Positions 9,097 to 18,183 of a stretch of DNA of 64,000 bases are shown piece after piece (position 1 is the first letter of the stretch; each line of letters begins with the position of its first letter). A program made the position numbers and the translations under genes. The notes beneath the pieces were generated by a model. That model made no database searches, was not told the origin of the DNA, and saw nothing but the letters and a program-made list of their open reading frames with translations. This DNA is from JBELHO01 sp042091375 (GTDB lineage: Bacteria; Pseudomonadota; Gammaproteobacteria; Enterobacterales; Alteromonadaceae), in contig JBELHO010000010.1 of the NCBI GenBank assembly GCA_042091375.1, forward strand, positions 22,134-86,133, in the 5' to 3' direction.

Positions 9097-9987
9097 TTAA
9101 TGGGTACGTCTGATTATAAATGTCGCGAATTCTGACAAGTTATCGGTATTGTATGACAAACAAGCTAAAGCTTGAAGTGCTTGTTGATATAAGTCGTCTG
9201 CTTTTTTTTGTGCACCGGTCAAACCCAACAACGCCGGGTAAGTACTTTTATTAGATGCAATATCTGAGCCTGATGGTTTACCCAATTGCATCTCGGTTGA
9301 AGTAATATCAATAATGTCATCGCGCACTTGATAGGCGAGACCAATATAATGGGCGTACTCTGCTAAGTGGGCTTTGTCGCATTCTAAAACATCAGGGTTA
9401 CATTCAGCTGCCATTAACACACTGGCTTTTAGCAAAGCTCCGGTTTTTAATTGATGTAATGTTTCTAAACTTTCTAAGCTAATGGTTTGGTTGGTTGCCG
9501 CTAAGTCTAGCGCTTGCCCGCCACACATGCCTTCGTAGCCAGTGGCTTTTACCAATTGCTGAAATAACTGCAGTCTATTGCTGTCCATGGCTGATGAAAA
9601 TGGGTGATTAGCTAAAATGTCAAAAGCTAAGGTTTGCAGACTATCGCCAGCGAGGATGGCGGTAGCTTCATCAAAAGCTTTGTGACAAGTCGGTTGACCT
9701 CGACGCAAATCGTCATCATCCATGGCAGGTAAGTCGTCGTGCAAAAGCGAATAGGCATGAATGCACTCGAGTGCGGCTGCGACGCCATCGAGATCTGATT
9801 GATTTGCACCGATACACTCGCCTGTTATGTAGGCCAAATAAGGCCTCATGCGCTTACCGCCAATGAGTAAACCGTAACGCATTGCGGCTAACAATTGTGG
9901 ATCGTTTACCTGCAAACCATCTAAAATATTGGCTAAATAATCATTTATGCGGGCTTGATAATAGTCTAGTTTATCTAATTTACTCAC
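9097..9987 (-). CDS. ispA: (2E,6E)-farnesyl diphosphate synthase
   Basis: Trans-prenyltransferase that adds isopentenyl units to dimethylallyl and geranyl diphosphate to make farnesyl diphosphate, downstream of dxs in the same pathway. 296 residues. The first Asp-rich motif (LLHDDLPAMDDDD, D84-D93), the GGKRMRP substrate motif near residue 44 and the second Asp-rich motif (YQVRDDIID) are intact. It lies 8 bases after xseB and about 20 before dxs, which implies co-transcription. Confidence 0.97.
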   Translation of the reverse strand: MSKLDKLDYYQARINDYLANILDGLQVNDPQLLAAMRYGLLIGGKRMRPYLAYITGECIGANQSDLDGVAAALECIHAYSLLHDDLPAMDDDDLRRGQPTCHKAFDEATAILAGDSLQTLAFDILANHPFSSAMDSNRLQLFQQLVKATGYEGMCGGQALDLAATNQTISLESLETLHQLKTGALLKASVLMAAECNPDVLECDKAHLAEYAHYIGLAYQVRDDIIDITSTEMQLGKPSGSDIASNKSTYPALLGLTGAQKKADDLYQQALQALACLSYNTDNLSEFATFIIRRTH

Positions 9988-9995
9988 AACTTAAG

Positions 9996-10235
9996 TTACT
10001 CTTCAGGATCAAAATTTTCTAAAGTTTGCTGACCATTGTTATTCATTAAAATATTAATTTTTTGCTCTGCATCTTTCAGTTTATTCTGATTGGTTTGACT
10101 TAAATTGAGACCGCGTTCAAACAGAGACATAGCCTCTTCTAAACTCACTTCACCTTGCTCTAATTGCTGCACTATGCTTTCAAGCTCAGTTAATGATTGT
10201 TCAAAACTTAAATTTTCGATTTTTTTACTGACCAT
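9996..10235 (-). CDS. xseB: Exodeoxyribonuclease VII small subunit
   Basis: Small subunit of the XseA/XseB single-strand exonuclease. Starting at the ATG at 10235 (MVSKK) gives 79 residues, the usual size. The family core is visible: SFEQSLTELESIVQQLEQGE followed by a second helix with LFERGLNL. A TTG ten codons upstream would only add an unconserved tail. First gene of the xseB-ispA-dxs operon; divergent from pomA. Confidence 0.96.
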   Translation of the reverse strand: MVSKKIENLSFEQSLTELESIVQQLEQGEVSLEEAMSLFERGLNLSQTNQNKLKDAEQKINILMNNNGQQTLENFDPEE

Positions 10236-10471
10236 AAGCTTGCCCACCGATAGATTAATGCGCAAGTTACCCTAGCTTGCTGTTTGGGTCAATCTAACTG
10301 ATAGTTTCAATAATATTCAAATATCGCTATTTTAAAGTTAAGTTATTGACAATATGGACGATAATATTTAAATAAGAAAAATTTTTCGACACAATCTTTT
10401 TTATAAGTGAGTTGTTTATATCATTTTTATTTGTTTTGTTACTTTGATAAATGGTCGCGAATTGTTAAACC

Positions 10472-10491
10472 TTAAGGTATTATCACCTTAA
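10472..10491. promoter_or_regulatory. Inverted repeat in the pomA leader
   Basis: TTAAGGT and ACCTTAA form a 7-bp inverted repeat with a 6-base spacer, ending 33 bases before the pomA GTG. It lies in the 289-base divergent region between xseB and pomA and could be an operator or an RNA hairpin in the leader. I see no convincing sigma-28 or sigma-54 promoter around it. Confidence 0.35.
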
Positions 10492-10524
10492 TATAAGTAA
10501 TAGCGGCACATTTAGGAGGCTTAT

Positions 10525-11289
10525 GTGGATTTAGCTACGCTACTAGGGATGTTAGGTGCCATCGGGTTTATTGTTATGGCAATGATCCTAGGCGGTGAAA
10601 TTAATATGTTTGTCGACACTCGATCTATACTGATCGTTTTCGGCGGTTCACTTTTTGTGGTGTTATCTAATTATAGCCTAGGGCAATTTTTCGGCATTGG
10701 TAAAATCATGGGCAAAGCGTTCATGTTTAAAATTGAGAAACCCGATGAGTTAATCGAAAAGTCAGTTGAAATGGCTGATGCCGCACGCAAAGGTGGATTT
10801 TTAGCTTTAGAGGAAGCAGAGATCAGCAATGCTTTTATGCAAAAAGGTGTTGATATGTTGGTTGATGGTCATGACGCTGATGTAGTGCGTGGCACCTTGC
10901 AAAAAGACATCAGCTTAACCACAGAAAGACATGAAACTGGCATCGGCATGATGATGTCCGTCGCCGATATTGCCCCTGCCATGGGGATGATAGGAACCCT
11001 GATAGGTCTAGTGGCGATGTTGTCGAATATGGATGACCCTAAAGCCATAGGACCAGCTATGGCCGTCGCTTTGTTGACTACCTTATACGGTGCATTTTTA
11101 GCTAATGTTATTGCCATTCCTATTGCTAACAAATTAAAGCTTCGCTTAGCAGAAGAAAAATTAAATCAACAACTCATTCTCGATGCTGTATTGGGCATTC
11201 AAGATGGTCAAAACCCCAGAGTGATCGAGGGATTACTCAAAAACTACCTAGCTGAAGGTAAACGACACATAGATACAACCGAGCCATAG
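10525..11289 (+). CDS. pomA: Flagellar motor stator protein PomA (sodium-driven)
   Basis: Inner-membrane stator protein (MotA/TolQ/ExbB superfamily) that couples Na+ flow to flagellar rotation with PomB. 254 residues, four membrane segments, a cytoplasmic loop between segments 2 and 3, and the family motif APAMGMIGTLIGLVAM in the third helix. The start is GTG at 10525 preceded by a perfect AGGAGG (10514-10519); the overlapping ATG two bases earlier is out of frame. pomB follows 8-11 bases later. Sodium rather than proton use is inferred from close likeness to Vibrio PomA/PomB. Confidence 0.96.
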   Translation: MDLATLLGMLGAIGFIVMAMILGGEINMFVDTRSILIVFGGSLFVVLSNYSLGQFFGIGKIMGKAFMFKIEKPDELIEKSVEMADAARKGGFLALEEAEISNAFMQKGVDMLVDGHDADVVRGTLQKDISLTTERHETGIGMMMSVADIAPAMGMIGTLIGLVAMLSNMDDPKAIGPAMAVALLTTLYGAFLANVIAIPIANKLKLRLAEEKLNQQLILDAVLGIQDGQNPRVIEGLLKNYLAEGKRHIDTTEP

Positions 11290-11300
11290 CGGAGTGAATG

Positions 11301-12245
11301 ATGGAAGCTGAATGTAAATGCCCGCGCCCAGGCCTACCCGCTTGGATGGGTACTTTTGCTGATTTGATGTCACTGCTGATGTGCTTTTTTGTATTGTTGT
11401 TATCTTTTTCAGAAATGGATGTGCTAAAGTTCAAACAAATTGCCGGCTCAATGAAGTTTGCCTTTGGTGTGCAAAATAAAATTGAAGTTAAAGATATTCC
11501 CAAAGGAACCAGTATTATAGCTCAAGAGTTTCGCCCCGGAAAACCAGAGCCAACCCCGATAGAAATTATTCAACAACAAACCATTGAAATGACTCAGCAA
11601 ACATTAGAGTTTCAAGCGGGAGATGAAACTTCTGCTGGTGGTCGCCAGCAGCAACGCGGTACCGAGAGAGGTGGGCAATCGCAGAGTACTGCTGATCAGA
11701 TGGCTGCCCAAGCTATGCTAAAAGCTCAAGATGAATTAGAACAGGCATCTGAAGAGCAGGTAAAAGATCTGGTCAAAAAAATTGCCAGTCAGCTTGAAGA
11801 TCAGATCCAAGACGGCGCTATTGAAGTTGATGCGTTCGGCCAGCAAGTGGTGATCAGGATCAGAGAAAATGGTTCTTTTCCGTCAGGTTCAGCTTTTCTA
11901 CAACCGCAATTTAAGCCAATCATGAAGGAAATCGGCGAATTATTAACCACAGTGCCCGGCGAGATCATGGTGTCTGGTCATACCGATAATCAAGGTATCA
12001 ATTCTGAACTGTTTAGTTCTAACTGGGATCTCTCCAGCAAACGGGCTGTTGCCATTGCTCATGAACTGATAAAAGTTAAGGCCTTAGATCAAAGTCGATT
12101 ATTAGTTGTTGGTCATGCAGATACTAGACCCTTAGTCCCTAATAACAATAGCGCAAATCGTCGCAAAAATCGCCGTGTTGAAATTGCTATCAATCAAGGT
12201 AAAGCAAAAGAAACCGAGCCATATTCGGTGATCGAGTCGCAATAA
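11301..12245 (+). CDS. pomB: Flagellar motor stator protein PomB
   Basis: Partner of PomA. The N-terminus (CPRPGLPAWMGTFADLM) matches Vibrio PomB, with the ion-binding aspartate in GTFADLM (residue 21 or 22 depending on start) at the mouth of the single membrane helix. A Gln-rich linker follows at about residues 90-150, then a C-terminal OmpA-like peptidoglycan-binding domain with SGHTDNQG and the NRRVEI end motif. ATG codons at 11298 and 11301 are adjacent; the second is better spaced from GGAG. Co-transcribed with pomA. Confidence 0.96.
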   Translation: MEAECKCPRPGLPAWMGTFADLMSLLMCFFVLLLSFSEMDVLKFKQIAGSMKFAFGVQNKIEVKDIPKGTSIIAQEFRPGKPEPTPIEIIQQQTIEMTQQTLEFQAGDETSAGGRQQQRGTERGGQSQSTADQMAAQAMLKAQDELEQASEEQVKDLVKKIASQLEDQIQDGAIEVDAFGQQVVIRIRENGSFPSGSAFLQPQFKPIMKEIGELLTTVPGEIMVSGHTDNQGINSELFSSNWDLSSKRAVAIAHELIKVKALDQSRLLVVGHADTRPLVPNNNSANRRKNRRVEIAINQGKAKETEPYSVIESQ

Positions 12246-12347
12246 AGGCAAAATATAGAGGCTAATTTAATCCGTATATTGATGCGTTCTCAGGCTCAAT
12301 AACTTAGTGTATAATGCCGGCCATTTATATCGTTACTGTTTAGTGTT

Positions 12348-13802
12348 ATGAGATTTATTATTAAATTACAATCTGAAATTGCCGTAAAAAGCCGCCCAGT
12401 GCGCAAGCGTTTTACCAAGATTTTAGAATCAAATATTAAAAATGTTTTACGTCGTGTTGATCCGCAAATCACCTCTCGAGTGCATTGGGACAGCATTGAA
12501 ATCAATACCAAAAACAATGACGTTGACAACCGCCTAGAATTAATCGAGGCGTTACAATGTATCCCAGGGATTGCTTCATTTCTTCAGGTTGAACAGCATC
12601 AATTTGCTGATCTTGATGATATATTTCAAAAAACATTAGCCTTACATGCCGACACTATTGTCAACAAATCATTTTGTGTTCGGGTGAAACGGATCGGTAC
12701 TCATGAGTTCAGTTCCACGCAAGTTGAACACTATGTTGGTGGTGGGCTAAATCAGCATGTTGCCAGCGCTAAGGTTAAATTACGCAAGCCTGATGTCACC
12801 ATAAGGTTGGAAATTAAAAATGAGCTCCTGTCGATTGTTACCGAGCGATATCAGGGCTTAGGTGGATTTCCCATCGCCACCCAAGAAGATGTTTTAACAT
12901 TGATTTCAGGTGGCTTTGATTCAAGCGTCTCTAGCTATCAAATGATCAGAAAAGGTTCGCGCACCCATTTTTGCTTTTTTAATTTAGGTGGTAGTGCCCA
13001 TGAGGTTGGCGTCAAACAGGTTAGTCATTACTTGTGGAATAAGTTTGGCTCGTCCCATAAGGTGAAATTTTTTGCGGTTGATTTTGAACCTGTGGTGGCT
13101 GAGATTTTAGAAAAAATAGACAATGGTCATATGGGAGTTGTACTCAAGCGGATGATGATGCGCGCAGCAGCGCAAATAGCCGAAAAAATAGGGGTGCAAT
13201 GCTTAGTGACGGGAGAAGCCATAGGGCAAGTTTCCAGTCAGACATTAACCAATTTAAATGTCATCGACAGGGTGACGGAAACCTTAGTGTTAAGACCTTT
13301 AGCCACCTATGATAAACAAGACATTATCAATATCTCTCGCCATATTGGCACAGAGGACTTTGCCAAAACTATTCCTGAGTATTGTGGCGTTATTTCAAAA
13401 AAACCAACAGTCAAAGCTGTGTTATCAAAGGTTATCGCTGAGGAGCAACACTTTGACTTTAGCATTATCGACAAGGTTGTTGCGCAAACCGTGGTTGGTG
13501 ATATTCGCGATATAGCAACAGAAAGCGAAGCAGAAATAAACGCAGTTGAGACCTTGACTGAGTGTGCTGAAAACGATGTGATCATCGATATTCGCAGCCC
13601 TGAAGAAGAAGAAGACAACCCATTAGACCTTGCTGATAGAGAAGTGATCACCCTGCCTTTTTTCAAATTGGCTGGTGGGTTTGCTGAGCTAGATCAAAGC
13701 AAACAGTACTTATTATATTGCGATCACGGGGTGATGAGTAAATTACAAGCCTTGTACTTACTCGACTCTGGTTATCACAATGTCAAGGTCTATCGCCCCT
13801 AA
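12348..13802 (+). CDS. thiI: tRNA 4-thiouridine synthase / thiamine sulfur transferase ThiI
   Basis: Makes 4-thiouridine at position 8 of tRNA and supplies sulfur for the thiamine thiazole ring. 484 residues: N-terminal ferredoxin-like and THUMP domains, a PP-loop ATP-binding motif SGGFDSSVS at about residue 187, and a C-terminal rhodanese domain with active cysteine C458 in YCDHGVMSKLQALYL, equivalent to E. coli C456. The rhodanese domain marks the long, proteobacterial form. It follows pomAB, as in Shewanella, but with 100 bases between, so probably has its own promoter. Convergent with the panE-like gene, 22 bases apart. Confidence 0.97.
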   Translation: MRFIIKLQSEIAVKSRPVRKRFTKILESNIKNVLRRVDPQITSRVHWDSIEINTKNNDVDNRLELIEALQCIPGIASFLQVEQHQFADLDDIFQKTLALHADTIVNKSFCVRVKRIGTHEFSSTQVEHYVGGGLNQHVASAKVKLRKPDVTIRLEIKNELLSIVTERYQGLGGFPIATQEDVLTLISGGFDSSVSSYQMIRKGSRTHFCFFNLGGSAHEVGVKQVSHYLWNKFGSSHKVKFFAVDFEPVVAEILEKIDNGHMGVVLKRMMMRAAAQIAEKIGVQCLVTGEAIGQVSSQTLTNLNVIDRVTETLVLRPLATYDKQDIINISRHIGTEDFAKTIPEYCGVISKKPTVKAVLSKVIAEEQHFDFSIIDKVVAQTVVGDIRDIATESEAEINAVETLTECAENDVIIDIRSPEEEEDNPLDLADREVITLPFFKLAGGFAELDQSKQYLLYCDHGVMSKLQALYLLDSGYHNVKVYRP

Positions 13803-13824
13803 CCCTAACTGGTTAAGCACAGGC

Positions 13825-14763
13825 TTAGGTATTTTTTTCTAAGCCTTTAACCCCCTGATAAAGTGCTTGGTTCACTGGGGTCTTGACTCCATGCAGCTTG
13901 CCTATTGAGACTATATAGCCGTTAATTTGTTCAATCTCAGTGGCGCGTTTGGCTTGCAGATCACAGCGCATCGATGAACTATTTTTTGCGGTTAATCGCG
14001 CCACTTGTAGAATCTTGTGCTTTAATTGTGCGGCGTTAAACAGGATGTTTTGTTGAGCTGCTATGGCAATGAGTTCGGCAATAATCGCATCTATTTGCTG
14101 ATCGTATTGTGCTGATGTGATCAGCCCGTTGTCAATATCTTCAATAGCAGTAAGGGGATTAATCACACAATTAATCAGCAATTTTAACCACTGTTTCTGG
14201 CGCATATCGCTGCACCAAGTCACCTTAGTAAATGCCTGATTTAGTTGTTGAGTTATTGTCGTTACTGCCGCTTCGGTTAATTGTGTATTGGCATGACGTC
14301 GCGCGAGATCCGCGCAACTATAGCCTATATTGCAATCGCCATTACCTGTATGCCTGATCTGAAAAGCACCTTGTTTCTTAGCGCCATGAGTGGTGAGTAG
14401 GGTTAACAGCGGGTGATGTTGTTGAGCCAAGTGATCAATGTCGCTGATATTAATCATGCCATTGTGACAGAGGATCAGGGGGATTGCGTCCGATATTTTT
14501 TGATATATGCCATTGACTGCTTTGCTAACATCAAAAGCTTTAACACAAAAAATCACTAACTCGGCTTGCTGTAATCTATTATCGTCAGCGGCAAACAGTG
14601 GAACATTGTGCTGTCGTTGCTCAGTATCTATCATTGATACGGTAGGCGGTAAGCTGCCCACCCTCGATGAACCATATAAACTGACCTTGTTAACCGCGTA
14701 TTGTGCAAGTTTACAATACCAAAGCAAGCCAATGGCACCTTGTCCGACAATCACTATGTTCAT
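13825..14763 (-). CDS. 2-dehydropantoate 2-reductase family protein
   Basis: NADPH-dependent ketopantoate reductase family (PanE/ApbA), expected to make pantoate for coenzyme A. 312 residues. The N-terminal Rossmann motif VGQGAIGLLW and the C-terminal ketopantoate-reductase domain with KQWLKLLINCVINPLTAI (catalytic Lys and the NP motif) are visible. Many genomes hold several paralogues acting on other 2-keto acids, so the exact substrate is not proven. Its start overlaps the stop of the upstream VanZ-like gene by 4 bases (ATGA), so the two are translationally coupled. Confidence 0.87.
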   Translation of the reverse strand: MNIVIVGQGAIGLLWYCKLAQYAVNKVSLYGSSRVGSLPPTVSMIDTEQRQHNVPLFAADDNRLQQAELVIFCVKAFDVSKAVNGIYQKISDAIPLILCHNGMINISDIDHLAQQHHPLLTLLTTHGAKKQGAFQIRHTGNGDCNIGYSCADLARRHANTQLTEAAVTTITQQLNQAFTKVTWCSDMRQKQWLKLLINCVINPLTAIEDIDNGLITSAQYDQQIDAIIAELIAIAAQQNILFNAAQLKHKILQVARLTAKNSSSMRCDLQAKRATEIEQINGYIVSIGKLHGVKTPVNQALYQGVKGLEKNT

Positions 14764-15116
14764 GAGTTTTTCGGCTTACCGTAAACAATCACTGCCCACT
14801 TAAGCAGAGGATACAGGCAGATCCCCAGCACGTCGGCGACAAAATCTGCTACCTCACCATTTCTAAATCCGAGATAAAATTGCGCTATTTCTGTTAATGC
14901 CGCATAGCAACAAAGTGTCATGATCAACTCAGCTAGGGGTAACTTGAGCAATCGGTCGAGTAACCAAGTTAGTGCAAAAAAACCAACAAAGTGGCCAATA
15001 GTATCAATTTGAATTCTAGACACAGCCACCGCTAGCACATCATTGAATAGCAGCCAAGTCATGAGGACAGTGAGTATAAACAAGACGAAAATAAGTAAGT
15101 GTTGTTGGCGCTTCAT
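14760..15116 (-). CDS. VanZ-like small membrane protein
   Basis: 118-residue protein with about four membrane segments and the VanZ-family pattern: DTIGHFVGFFAL near residue 40, an E..Q pair (LTEIAQFY) and a final R-G-D (FRNGEVADFVADVLG). Family members are small integral membrane proteins of mostly unknown role, one of them linked to low-level teicoplanin resistance. The ATG at 15116 is preferred over a TTG three codons upstream. Overlaps the panE-like gene by 4 bases; no functional link between the two is known to me. Confidence 0.85.
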   Translation of the reverse strand: MKRQQHLLIFVLFILTVLMTWLLFNDVLAVAVSRIQIDTIGHFVGFFALTWLLDRLLKLPLAELIMTLCCYAALTEIAQFYLGFRNGEVADFVADVLGICLYPLLKWAVIVYGKPKNS

Positions 15117-15251
15117 TGATTGCAAAAATTAACGAAATATTGTTGGTGATAATAACATGTTAAGTGTGGCAATAAGTATGATTAATTTACTGGTAATGAC
15201 AGAAGATTTTGTTAATATTCTGCTATTGTTTTTATTGATAAGAGAAAACCT

Positions 15252-15734
15252 ATGCCATCGATGGATGTAGTTTCAGAAATTAACTTAGAAGAAGTGCGCA
15301 ATGCCTGCGAAAATGCCAGTAGAGAACTGAGTACGCGATTCGACTTTAGAGGTGTCGAAGCGAGCATTACTTGGAATAAACCCAATATAAAAGTGCAAGC
15401 TGAAGGCGATTTTCAAGTAAAACAATTAGTTGATATGGTGCGTTCGCAATTAACTAAGCGCAATGTAGATGCGAAAGCAATGACTGTTGCGCAACCGGAA
15501 TTTTCTGGTCGAAATTGCTCAGTGTCACTCAGTTTTCAGGAGGGTATAGAACAACCTACTGCCAAAAAACTGGTTAAACTGATCAAGGACAGTAAACTCA
15601 AGGTACAAGCGGCTATCCAAGGTGATTCACTGCGTGTCACCGGCAAAAAACGCGATGATTTACAAGCGGTAATGCGCATTGTTAAAGAGGCTGAATTGGA
15701 GCAATCATTTCAATTTAATAATTTTCGCGATTAA
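15252..15734 (+). CDS. yajQ: YajQ family nucleotide-binding protein
   Basis: 160 residues matching E. coli YajQ over its whole length: start MPSMDVVSEINLEEVRNA, then STRFDFRGVEAS, IKDSKLKVQAAIQGD, RVTGKKRDDLQAV and the end FQFNNFRD. YajQ proteins bind nucleic acid and, in Xanthomonas, cyclic di-GMP. Single gene, with its own region upstream opposite the VanZ-like gene. A cyclic-di-GMP synthase also lies in the window (56.2 kb), but nothing ties the two together here. Confidence 0.96.
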   Translation: MPSMDVVSEINLEEVRNACENASRELSTRFDFRGVEASITWNKPNIKVQAEGDFQVKQLVDMVRSQLTKRNVDAKAMTVAQPEFSGRNCSVSLSFQEGIEQPTAKKLVKLIKDSKLKVQAAIQGDSLRVTGKKRDDLQAVMRIVKEAELEQSFQFNNFRD

Positions 15735-15990
15735 ATAACCAGTTATCTTATTTAATCACTTTTTCAAGAAAGACTACTATAGATACAGTGATTTATAAGC
15801 CCAAGCGACATTGTGCTCTCTTGGCTTTGTCAATATTTCGATACATTTTATTGGTATACATATCACCCAAGTTTACAGTTTTGTGGAAAAACCAATAATA
15901 AAAATACTGGCAATTGATTAAAAAGACTATTTATTGCCGCAATTATTCAGTAAATTACCTCTGTTTTTTTTAATAATAAGATAGGTTTTC

Positions 15991-17343
15991 ATGGCTGGTT
16001 CTAGAGGCGAGTTCAGTTCTCGCATTGGTTTTATCATGGCTGCAGCTGGTTCTGCAGTAGGTTTAGGAAATATATGGGGATTTCCAACGCAAACTGCTAG
16101 CAATGGCGGAGCGGCCTTTGTGTTAGTGTATTTAGTGTTGGCATTTTCTCTGGCATACCCAGCCTTTATGGCTGAATTGCTGATTGGTCGCTTCGGTCAA
16201 GCCAATGCGGTGACTTCACTGCAAAAAATGTCGCGTACTTTATTTCATCGCCGCTTTGCTTTTGTGGTTGGTTTTGGTGGGGTGATTTGTGCTGCGTTGA
16301 TATTGAGTTTTTATGGCATTCTAGCTGGATGGATGATGTCATATGCCCTAGAGCCTCTAGCGACAGTAATACAATTAGAGGGGGCAGCAAACTGGGTGAT
16401 CAGTCAATCATTTACTCGCAATGCACTATTTACTGCCTTGTTTATGTTTTCAACGGTTTTTATTATTCAAAAAGGCGTTGAGCAAGGCATAGAAAAATGG
16501 TCGAAACGATTAATGCCGTTGCTGATTGTCTTGTTGATCATACTCATTGGCTATGTGTTCACCCTAGATGGCGCAAGCGAAGGTTTAAATGCTTATTTAA
16601 ATCCAGACATTTCCAGAGTATTTGAGCCAAATTTATTGATCAGTGCTTTGGGGCAAGCGTTTTTTTCATTGTCGTTGGGCACCAGTGTGATGATCATATA
16701 CGGCTCATATATTTCTAAGAAAGAAAACTTAGTTACCCTAGGTGCACAAGTGACTTTAATTGATGTCTGCATTGCCTTTTTGGCTGGCTTATTGATCATT
16801 CCCGCTATGTATGTTGCGCAGGCGCAAGGTGTGACTATTTTTGCTGAAGACGGCAGTTTAGTCTCTGGTCCCGGTCTAGTGTTTACTGTGCTGCCAAGTT
16901 TATTTAAATCTATGGGTGGCATTGGCTTATTTGTCGGTTTTATCTTTTTTGTGCTAATGTCTGTTGCCGCCTTAACCTCGTCTATTTCTATGCTTGAAGG
17001 TCCTGTTTCCTATGTTGTCGAACGTCATAACATTGCTCGTAAAAAGGCGACTACCATGATCGGCATTATCATTTTTATCCTCAGCTTAGTGATTATCAGT
17101 AACGTCGATGTAATGTTGGGCTTAGTGGCCACCATTGCAACCGAATACGGTCAGCCGATTATTGCTATGTTGTGTTGTATTTTTGTTGGTTGGATATGGC
17201 AACGAAGCCAAGTCCTCGCCGAAATAAAACAGGGTAATGAACAGGTTGAACACAGTGTTTTTTGGAAGATCTGGCCTTGGTATACAAAACTGGTTTGCCC
17301 GCTAGCAATAGCCATTGTTTTTCTTCACTCCTTAGAGTTTTGA
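15991..17343 (+). CDS. Sodium-dependent transporter, NSS family
   Basis: Inner-membrane Na+ symporter of the neurotransmitter:sodium symporter (LeuT-like) family, probably for an amino acid. 450 residues, about 11-12 helices. The TM1 signature GFIMAAAGSAVGLGNIWGFP, including the unwound Na+-site segment, is very clear, as is the TM6/8 region (SLGTSVMIIYGSY, AALTSSISMLEGP). Substrate not predictable from this sequence. Monocistronic; followed by a perfect hairpin. Confidence 0.93.
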   Translation: MAGSRGEFSSRIGFIMAAAGSAVGLGNIWGFPTQTASNGGAAFVLVYLVLAFSLAYPAFMAELLIGRFGQANAVTSLQKMSRTLFHRRFAFVVGFGGVICAALILSFYGILAGWMMSYALEPLATVIQLEGAANWVISQSFTRNALFTALFMFSTVFIIQKGVEQGIEKWSKRLMPLLIVLLIILIGYVFTLDGASEGLNAYLNPDISRVFEPNLLISALGQAFFSLSLGTSVMIIYGSYISKKENLVTLGAQVTLIDVCIAFLAGLLIIPAMYVAQAQGVTIFAEDGSLVSGPGLVFTVLPSLFKSMGGIGLFVGFIFFVLMSVAALTSSISMLEGPVSYVVERHNIARKKATTMIGIIIFILSLVIISNVDVMLGLVATIATEYGQPIIAMLCCIFVGWIWQRSQVLAEIKQGNEQVEHSVFWKIWPWYTKLVCPLAIAIVFLHSLEF

Positions 17344-17351
17344 TCCGTCTA

Positions 17352-17380
17352 GTCATGCCAGCTTGCTCAGCTGGCATGAC
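17352..17380. terminator. Perfect 12-bp hairpin between convergent genes
   Basis: GTCATGCCAGCT and its exact complement AGCTGGCATGAC around the 5-base loop TGCTC. It starts 9 bases after the NSS transporter stop and lies 107 bases beyond the stop of the oppositely oriented pseudouridine synthase. There is no T-run, so it is either a factor-assisted terminator or a copy of a small palindromic repeat of the GTCATGCCAGC kind seen in other genomes. Confidence 0.55.
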
Positions 17381-17487
17381 AGCAAATTATCGATTAAATA
17401 CCCATTGCTGCCTTTAGTGGTATCTGCACAAATTCAATCGATCCAGTACTGTAACTGCACCTAGTCGTTTATCTGAGATAATCAAGA

Positions 17488-18183
17488 TTATTGCGTTATC
17501 ACTGGCCAATTGAGATCCCAAGGACGGCGTAACTCATTAACCACATTGATTAACTCATCGCTAGTATATTCAATACCTTGGACAGGAGGCAGTAGATATT
17601 GATATGCCTTATGGTTGAATGCAAAGCGCAACGCAAAGGCATGTAAATAGCCGCGATCTGCAACAGATGATTGGTTGTAACAAGGATCGCCAATAATAGG
17701 CGCGCCAATACTGTTTAATGCCACTCTAATTTGGTGGGTCTTACCAGTATGAGGTTTGATTAAAAAAAGCCGCTTATTTGGCGCCAACCAATAACTAAAA
17801 AACTGACTGATGGCTGGATTATTTTGGCTGCGCAACAGCTTCCACATTCCTCTGCGACTCTTTGCCATATCTCCGCAAATCATGCCTTGTTTTTTTGTTG
17901 GTTTTTTATTGCTGATGGCTAAGTAATATTTATCGACTTGCTTGGCGCTAAACAATTGCTGAAAAGACCGCGCAGCGGATATATTTGTTGCCATCAACAT
18001 CAATCCCGAGGTGATTTTATCCAAGCGATGAACTGGATATAATTCTCTGTTTTGCAAAGCTGATTTTACTTGGTTAAAAAATCCGGGGCGACCTTGATGG
18101 TCGTGAAAACTGACATTAGCGGGTTTGTGAACAACAATAAAATCCAGTTGTTGATCAATGATCTCAATGGCTATTTCCCTCAA
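17488..18183 (-). CDS. RluA-family RNA pseudouridine synthase
   Basis: 231-residue pseudouridine synthase without an S4 domain. The catalytic motif HRLDKITSG (D55) and the downstream KPHTGKTHQIRV motif are intact. The target RNA site cannot be read from sequence; it resembles the short RluA-like paralogues (TIGR01621-type as I recall them) rather than RluA, RluC or RluD. Its start overlaps the stop of the NhaC-like gene by 4 bases, so the two are translationally coupled. Confidence 0.88.
   Translation of the reverse strand: MREIAIEIIDQQLDFIVVHKPANVSFHDHQGRPGFFNQVKSALQNRELYPVHRLDKITSGLMLMATNISAARSFQQLFSAKQVDKYYLAISNKKPTKKQGMICGDMAKSRRGMWKLLRSQNNPAISQFFSYWLAPNKRLFLIKPHTGKTHQIRVALNSIGAPIIGDPCYNQSSVADRGYLHAFALRFAFNHKAYQYLLPPVQGIEYTSDELINVVNELRRPWDLNWPVITQ

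Noticed and set aside
13821..13846. AGGCTTAG / CTAAGCCT hairpin between thiI and the panE-like gene as a terminator
   Set aside because: The T-run is in the loop, not after the stem, and part of it lies in the panE-like coding end; could still help as a bidirectional stop but not supported enough to list.
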